Shown in pieces: positions 24,074 to 27,392 of a stretch of 27,392 nucleotides of DNA. The stretch is taken from positions 16,873-44,264 of the forward strand of contig HF991366.1 in NCBI GenBank assembly GCA_000431515.1, in the 5' to 3' direction. The notes beneath the pieces were generated by a model. It searched no databases and had not been told where the DNA came from. It worked only from the letters and a program-made list of their open reading frames with translations. Position numbers and translations under genes: made by a program. Source of the DNA: Clostridium sp. CAG:632 (GTDB taxonomy: Bacteria; Bacillota; Clostridia; Lachnospirales; Lachnospiraceae). Each line of letters opens with the position of its first letter. Within the stretch, counting starts at the first letter, position 1.

Positions 24074-25285
24074 TTATTTCAACTTCTGATCCAGCGTCTC
24101 ACGGATTGCCTTGATGAATCCCTCACTTGATAATGCTGTCGGATTCGGGATGCTTGTGATCAATGCCAGATCCTTCGTCATCTTTCCGGACTCAATGGTC
24201 TCTAAGGTAGCTGCTTCCAGTGCGTCTGCAAACCTGCCAAGCTCCGGAAGATTATCCATCTCGCCACGCTTTCTTAAAGCACCGGTCCATGCAAAGATCG
24301 TCGCTACAGAGTTCGTAGATGTCTCTTCGCCTTTTAAATGCTTGTAGTAATGTCTCTGAACTGTGCCATGAGCAGCCTCATACTCATAATAGCCTTCCGG
24401 TGATACCAGTACGGAGGTCATCATAGCCAGAGAACCGAATGCACTGGATACCATATCACTCATAACGTCACCATCATAATTCTTACATGCCCAGATGAAT
24501 CCACCCTTTGCTTTCATAACACGGGCTACCGCATCATCAATCAATGTATAGAAATACTCGATGCCGGCTGCCTTAAACTTCTCATCATACTCTGCATCAT
24601 AGATTTCCTGGAAAATATCCTTGAATCTGTGATCATATTTCTTAGAAATCGTATCCTTGGTAGCAAACCACAGATCCTGCTTCGTATCCAATGCATAATT
24701 GAAGCAGCATCTTGCAAAGCTTTCAATCGACTTATCCGTATTATGAATACCCTGAATGATACCGGCTCCGGTAAAGTCATGAATGGTTTCCCGTGTAACG
24801 GTACCATCTTCTGCTGTAAATACCAGCTCTGCCTTGCCGGCACCCGGAACACGGATCTCTGTATTCTTATAAACATCACCATAAGCATGTCTTGCTAATG
24901 TGATCGGTTTCTCCCAGTTCTTTACACATGGCTCGATTCCTTTTACAACGATAGGTGCACGGAATACGGTTCCATCCAGAGCTGCACGGATCGTGCCGTT
25001 CGGGCTCTTCCACATTTCTTTTAAGTTATACTCTGTCATACGTGCTGCATTCGGTGTGATCGTTGCACACTTAACGGCAACTCCATACTTCTTGGTCGCT
25101 TCTGCAGAATCAATCGTTACCTGATCGTTGGTTTCATTTCTGTATTCCAGACCCAGATCATAATACTCCGTCTTTAATTCAATATAAGGAAGCAATAATT
25201 CATCCTTAATCATCTTCCAAAGAATACGGGTCATCTCATCGCCATCCATCTCAACCAATGGAGTGGTCATTTTAATCTTTTCCAT
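24074..25285 (-). CDS. icd: NADP-dependent isocitrate dehydrogenase (mammalian-type homodimer)
   Basis: Oxidatively decarboxylates isocitrate to 2-oxoglutarate, giving NADPH and the carbon skeleton for glutamate. The 403-aa sequence begins TPLVEMDGDEMTRILW and has TPNAARMTEYNLKEMWKSPNG, TIRAALDGTVFRAPI, IWACKNYDGDVMSDMV and YEAAHGTVQRHYYKH. These are features of the eukaryote-like type II homodimeric enzyme, also found in some Clostridia and Bifidobacteria, and unlike the E. coli Icd sequence. AGGAGG lies 7 nt before the ATG. It has a consensus-like promoter and a shared terminator, so it is monocistronic. No other TCA gene is nearby, which fits a biosynthetic half-cycle role (inference). Confidence 0.96.
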   Translation of the reverse strand: MEKIKMTTPLVEMDGDEMTRILWKMIKDELLLPYIELKTEYYDLGLEYRNETNDQVTIDSAEATKKYGVAVKCATITPNAARMTEYNLKEMWKSPNGTIRAALDGTVFRAPIVVKGIEPCVKNWEKPITLARHAYGDVYKNTEIRVPGAGKAELVFTAEDGTVTRETIHDFTGAGIIQGIHNTDKSIESFARCCFNYALDTKQDLWFATKDTISKKYDHRFKDIFQEIYDAEYDEKFKAAGIEYFYTLIDDAVARVMKAKGGFIWACKNYDGDVMSDMVSSAFGSLAMMTSVLVSPEGYYEYEAAHGTVQRHYYKHLKGEETSTNSVATIFAWTGALRKRGEMDNLPELGRFADALEAATLETIESGKMTKDLALITSIPNPTALSSEGFIKAIRETLDQKLK

Positions 25286-25323
25286 GTGTAGTCCTCCTGA
25301 TTATCAAGTTTATCTAGCTTTTC

Positions 25324-25352
25324 ATTTTACGCATAGTCTTTTCATTTGTCAA
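25324..25352 (-). promoter_or_regulatory. Strong promoter of icd
   Basis: Minus-strand TTGACA (25352-25347), 17-nt spacer, TAAAAT (25329-25324). The -35 lies within two overlapping inverted repeats: ATTTG-T-CAAAT (25344-25354) and GCATAG (25331-25336) with CTATGC (25356-25361). Confidence 0.8.
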
Positions 25353-25388
25353 ATCCTATGCCGGCTTTTGTCCGTTTTATTATAAATC

Positions 25389-25586
25389 TTACTCATCCTC
25401 GTCTTCATCCCGGTAAGCCTCATTGCCTTTGTCATTATCACCGGAACGGCGACTAACCAATAGCATAACCACCAGTACAATGATCGATACGATCAATATC
25501 ACCGCTGCCAGCCAGGGTCTTACCTTATCTCCGGTTGCCGGTGATATCCATGCCATCATAGTTTCCCATGTATTCCACAGATTCAT
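25389..25586 (-). CDS. Small single-pass membrane protein, unknown function
   Basis: A 65-residue protein: a short amphipathic N-terminus with four Trp residues in or just before the membrane segment, one strong membrane helix at about residues 25-45 (LAAVILIVSIIVLVVMLLVS), an RR stop-transfer motif and a highly acidic C-terminal tail (NEAYRDEDEDE). The positive residues after the helix suggest that the acidic tail is cytoplasmic. GAGGG lies 6 nt before the ATG, and the gene starts 15 nt after the preceding unknown gene ends, so the two are probably expressed together. I do not recognise the family. It is too short to be a sortase substrate and has no LPXTG. Confidence 0.68.
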   Translation of the reverse strand: MNLWNTWETMMAWISPATGDKVRPWLAAVILIVSIIVLVVMLLVSRRSGDNDKGNEAYRDEDEDE

Positions 25587-25601
25587 TTCTATCCCTCTCT
25601 C

Positions 25602-26669
25602 CTATCTCTGTCTTTCCGCTCTATATCGCTTATAATATTCCATATATTCTGCTGTGATCAGATTCATGCGAAACAACAGCTGCAAAATTTCCGTATATTC
25701 TGTCTCACTGATTCCGGTATTTGCCAATGTCCGGATCTTATCATCCACCAGATCCTTATATTCCTTTGCCGTATATACCAGATTCCGCAGCAGGATACCC
25801 AGCTTATAAATATCTTTTACTATCTCCTGACAATGTCCGTCCCTGGTCACCTGATCATCTACCTGAAATACAGGCTGCAGCATGTCCAGTACAACCCTCG
25901 CTGATGTGTTGGTCAGATAAAGCCCATTTCCCAGTTCAAACAGATTCTTATATATAACCGGTCGTCCATTGCGGTTGCCGGAGCGATAAGATGGCAGATA
26001 TTTGGAAAAAATCTTTGACATCATCGTTTCTTTCCGAAACTGCGGATATTCCTCCTTCGTCCGGCACACAATCCCCGGATGATACAACAGTGTCGTGAAC
26101 TCTGTCCGCGGCACTTCAATCTCACGGGTCTCCTTCTCCACGATCAGAAAATGTACCTTCTTCCGGCTGATCCATATATAAGCAGGTGCCTGCAATACCT
26201 GATGCTGTTTCCACGAATCAATAATGATGCATTTGTGATCCCGCTTCACCTTATACTTATAAAAAACCTGCTTTAATTTCTTCTCGTCATAGGACTCCAG
26301 TATTTTCTTACGTTCCTCTATCCTATGCCGGTCATCCTTTTCTGTTATTTCTGTTTCAGGCTCTGCATCTGTCTCTGTTTCAGACTCTGTTTCAGACTCT
26401 GCCGCCGTCTCTGCTTCTGTTTCAGACTCTGCCTCTGTCTCCGGCATGAGTTCCTCTGCGTCCAGTTCTTCCGTCACAATTGAAAACTTCTGTACAATCA
26501 CAATTGCAGCAATGCCTGCTGCCACACCGGCCAGAAACAGCCACATGGAATTCACTATAAAAGATACAACAATTCCACCAAGTCCTGCCAGCATAAGGAC
26601 TGTGGTTCCTATAATATATAAACGTGTTTTCCAATCGCCGTTTTTCAGTCCTTCCAGAACTTTCTTCAT
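25602..26669 (-). CDS. Membrane protein of unknown function with acidic linker
   Basis: The ATG start at 26669 (GGAG 8 nt upstream) gives 355 aa; an in-frame GTG at 26678 would add three residues. Two membrane helices lie near the N-terminus (about residues 20-40 and 42-62). A Glu/Thr/Ser-rich, repeat-like linker follows at about 75-115, then a soluble and probably cytoplasmic region of about 240 residues. That region is rich in Lys, Tyr and Ile and contains KCIIIDSWKQHQVLQAPAYI, RKKVHFLIVEKETREIEVPR, YKNLFELGNGLYLTNTSARV and a helical end LLFRMNLITAEYMEYYKRYR. I see no nucleotide-binding, kinase or peptidase motif and do not recognise the family. It starts 35 nt after the hydrogenase-like gene stops, with no terminator between, so it probably shares that transcript. 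Confidence 0.8.
   Translation of the reverse strand: MKKVLEGLKNGDWKTRLYIIGTTVLMLAGLGGIVVSFIVNSMWLFLAGVAAGIAAIVIVQKFSIVTEELDAEELMPETEAESETEAETAAESETESETETDAEPETEITEKDDRHRIEERKKILESYDEKKLKQVFYKYKVKRDHKCIIIDSWKQHQVLQAPAYIWISRKKVHFLIVEKETREIEVPRTEFTTLLYHPGIVCRTKEEYPQFRKETMMSKIFSKYLPSYRSGNRNGRPVIYKNLFELGNGLYLTNTSARVVLDMLQPVFQVDDQVTRDGHCQEIVKDIYKLGILLRNLVYTAKEYKDLVDDKIRTLANTGISETEYTEILQLLFRMNLITAEYMEYYKRYRAERQR
26352..26440. repeat. Short tandem-like DNA repeat encoding the acidic linker
   Basis: Perfect copies of the 14-mer TGTTTCAGACTCTG occur at 26376-26389, 26388-26401 and 26418-26431, with a one-base variant at 26352-26365. They encode SETES/TET units on the minus strand. Copy number probably varies between strains. 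Confidence 0.6.
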
Positions 26670-26704
26670 AGTAACCACTCCCTCATCCCTGCTGTCTGTT
26701 GTAT

Positions 26705-27392
26705 TTATGACTCGCGATTCTCATTTTCCGGTTTTTCCTGTTCTTTTGCGGCTGTCTTTAGCGTTGATGCATCCATTTCCTGATCAAGGACTGACATATC
26801 CGGGACGGATTTTTTTGTTGCACCCTTGAAGTTCCGGACTGCAACTGTCGCTTTATTCAATGGTATATTGGTACCGGCTCCGGCTATACAACCTCCCGGG
26901 CAGCCCATTCCCTCGATCAGACATCCGTTCTTCCGACCTGCTTTTGCCAGCATCAGCGCCTTCCTGCATTCACTTAGTCCCTCCGCATGTTCAATCTTCA
27001 CTTCCACATCCGGATAATACTCCTTAATACATGACTGAATTGCATCTGCAACTCCACCGGCTACCGCATAACCACGTCCGGCTCCGGTTGCATCTTCCAT
27101 CGGAACGCCCTGTCCGAAGTCATCGAACTCAATATCCTGTACAATGAACATTGCATCCAATTCTTCAAACGTAATAACAAAGTCAACATCACTTCGAACA
27201 GTTCTTCTGGATGCTTCCAGTTTCTTTGCCGCACACGGTCCGATAAATACCACCGATGCATTCGGATGCTCCTTCTTGATGATCCTGGCGGTGGCAACCA
27301 TCGGTGTCAGTTCATTGGAAATCATGCTGATCGTCTCCGGGAAATACTTCTTGGCAAGCATTGCCCACGACGGACAGCAGGAGGTCAGCAGG
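26705..27392 (-). CDS. [FeFe]-hydrogenase-like protein, C-terminal part (runs off the window)
   Basis: The last 228 codons of a gene whose start lies beyond 27392. They cover most of the H-cluster domain. Motif 1 is TSCCPSW at the very edge; motif 2 is FIGPCAAKKLEASR (usually MPCxxKxxE); motif 3 is EGMGCPGGCIAGAGT (usually ExMxCxxGCxxGGGQP). All four cluster cysteines and the motif 2 lysine are present. Motif 2 has Gly in place of Met, and motif 3 ends in GAG in place of GGQ, unlike prototypic hydrogenases. These differences recall the less studied group B-type or sensory-type [FeFe]-hydrogenases (inference). The C-terminus adds about 55 residues, ending in a charged, Lys/Glu-rich tail. It is followed by two membrane protein genes of unknown function. 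Confidence 0.85.
   Translation of the reverse strand, partial: LLTSCCPSWAMLAKKYFPETISMISNELTPMVATARIIKKEHPNASVVFIGPCAAKKLEASRRTVRSDVDFVITFEELDAMFIVQDIEFDDFGQGVPMEDATGAGRGYAVAGGVADAIQSCIKEYYPDVEVKIEHAEGLSECRKALMLAKAGRKNGCLIEGMGCPGGCIAGAGTNIPLNKATVAVRNFKGATKKSVPDMSVLDQEMDASTLKTAAKEQEKPENENRES

Noticed and set aside
24541..24888. 115-codon minus-strand frame inside icd
   Set aside because: Same-strand, out-of-frame shadow of a complete icd gene.
26352..26440. CRISPR-like short repeats
   Set aside because: The repeats overlap or are separated by coding sequence of irregular length, have no unique spacers of constant size, and are explained by an acidic low-complexity linker; no cas genes are present.

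Overview
The window looks like chromosomal core DNA of an anaerobic low-to-mid GC Firmicute, most likely a Lachnospiraceae-type Clostridium relative. The evidence is a Firmicutes-style dcw (division and cell wall) cluster, strong AGGAGG ribosome binding sites, TTGACA/TATAAT promoters, a mammalian-type NADP isocitrate dehydrogenase and an [FeFe]-hydrogenase-type protein. The genus assignment is inference. I see no rRNA, tRNA, CRISPR array, insertion sequence or prophage gene.

Region 1 (about 1-11,760, all on the minus strand, so transcription runs from high to low coordinates) is the dcw cluster. Its order is mraZ, rsmH, ftsL, a 728-residue class B PBP, a 587-residue SpoVD-like PBP, mraY, murD, a FtsW/SpoVE flippase-like glycan polymerase, divIB/ftsQ and ftsZ. 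A consensus-like promoter (11718-11746) is followed directly by a 10-bp-period GTGG array that fits MraZ autoregulatory boxes. Further promoters precede mraY (5707-5735) and ftsZ (1348-1376). The cluster is reduced: murE, murF, murG, murB and ftsA are absent from it.

Region 2 (about 11,820-15,470, minus strand) holds ychF and lgt, which end at a symmetrical terminator upstream of the dcw promoter. It also holds yebC with its own promoter, and a small unknown gene that seems frameshifted, closed by a clear terminator at 14144-14190.

Region 3 (about 15,510-20,620, minus strand) is one compact run: nnr (NAD(P)HX repair), alr (alanine racemase), mazF without an adjacent antitoxin, a soluble CorC-type CBS protein, and an AEC-family permease. 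Overlaps of 14 bp (nnr/alr) and 1 bp (CorC/AEC) suggest coupling within those pairs. A TTGACA-17-TATGAT promoter drives nnr, and a perfect 16-bp palindrome covers its -10 box.

Region 4 (about 20,637-24,020, plus strand) is the only rightward unit. It holds an ABC-F ATPase and a GT87-like multi-pass membrane glycosyltransferase 21 bp downstream. It ends at a bidirectional terminator shared with icd.

Region 5 (about 24,070-27,392, minus strand) is icd with a strong promoter. Upstream of it are a 65-residue single-pass membrane protein, a 356-residue membrane protein of unknown function, and the C-terminal part of an [FeFe]-hydrogenase-like protein that runs off the right edge. The last three may be one transcript. 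This trio and the frameshifted gene near 14.4 kb are the least explained parts; the rest is ordinary housekeeping content with some regulatory detail.
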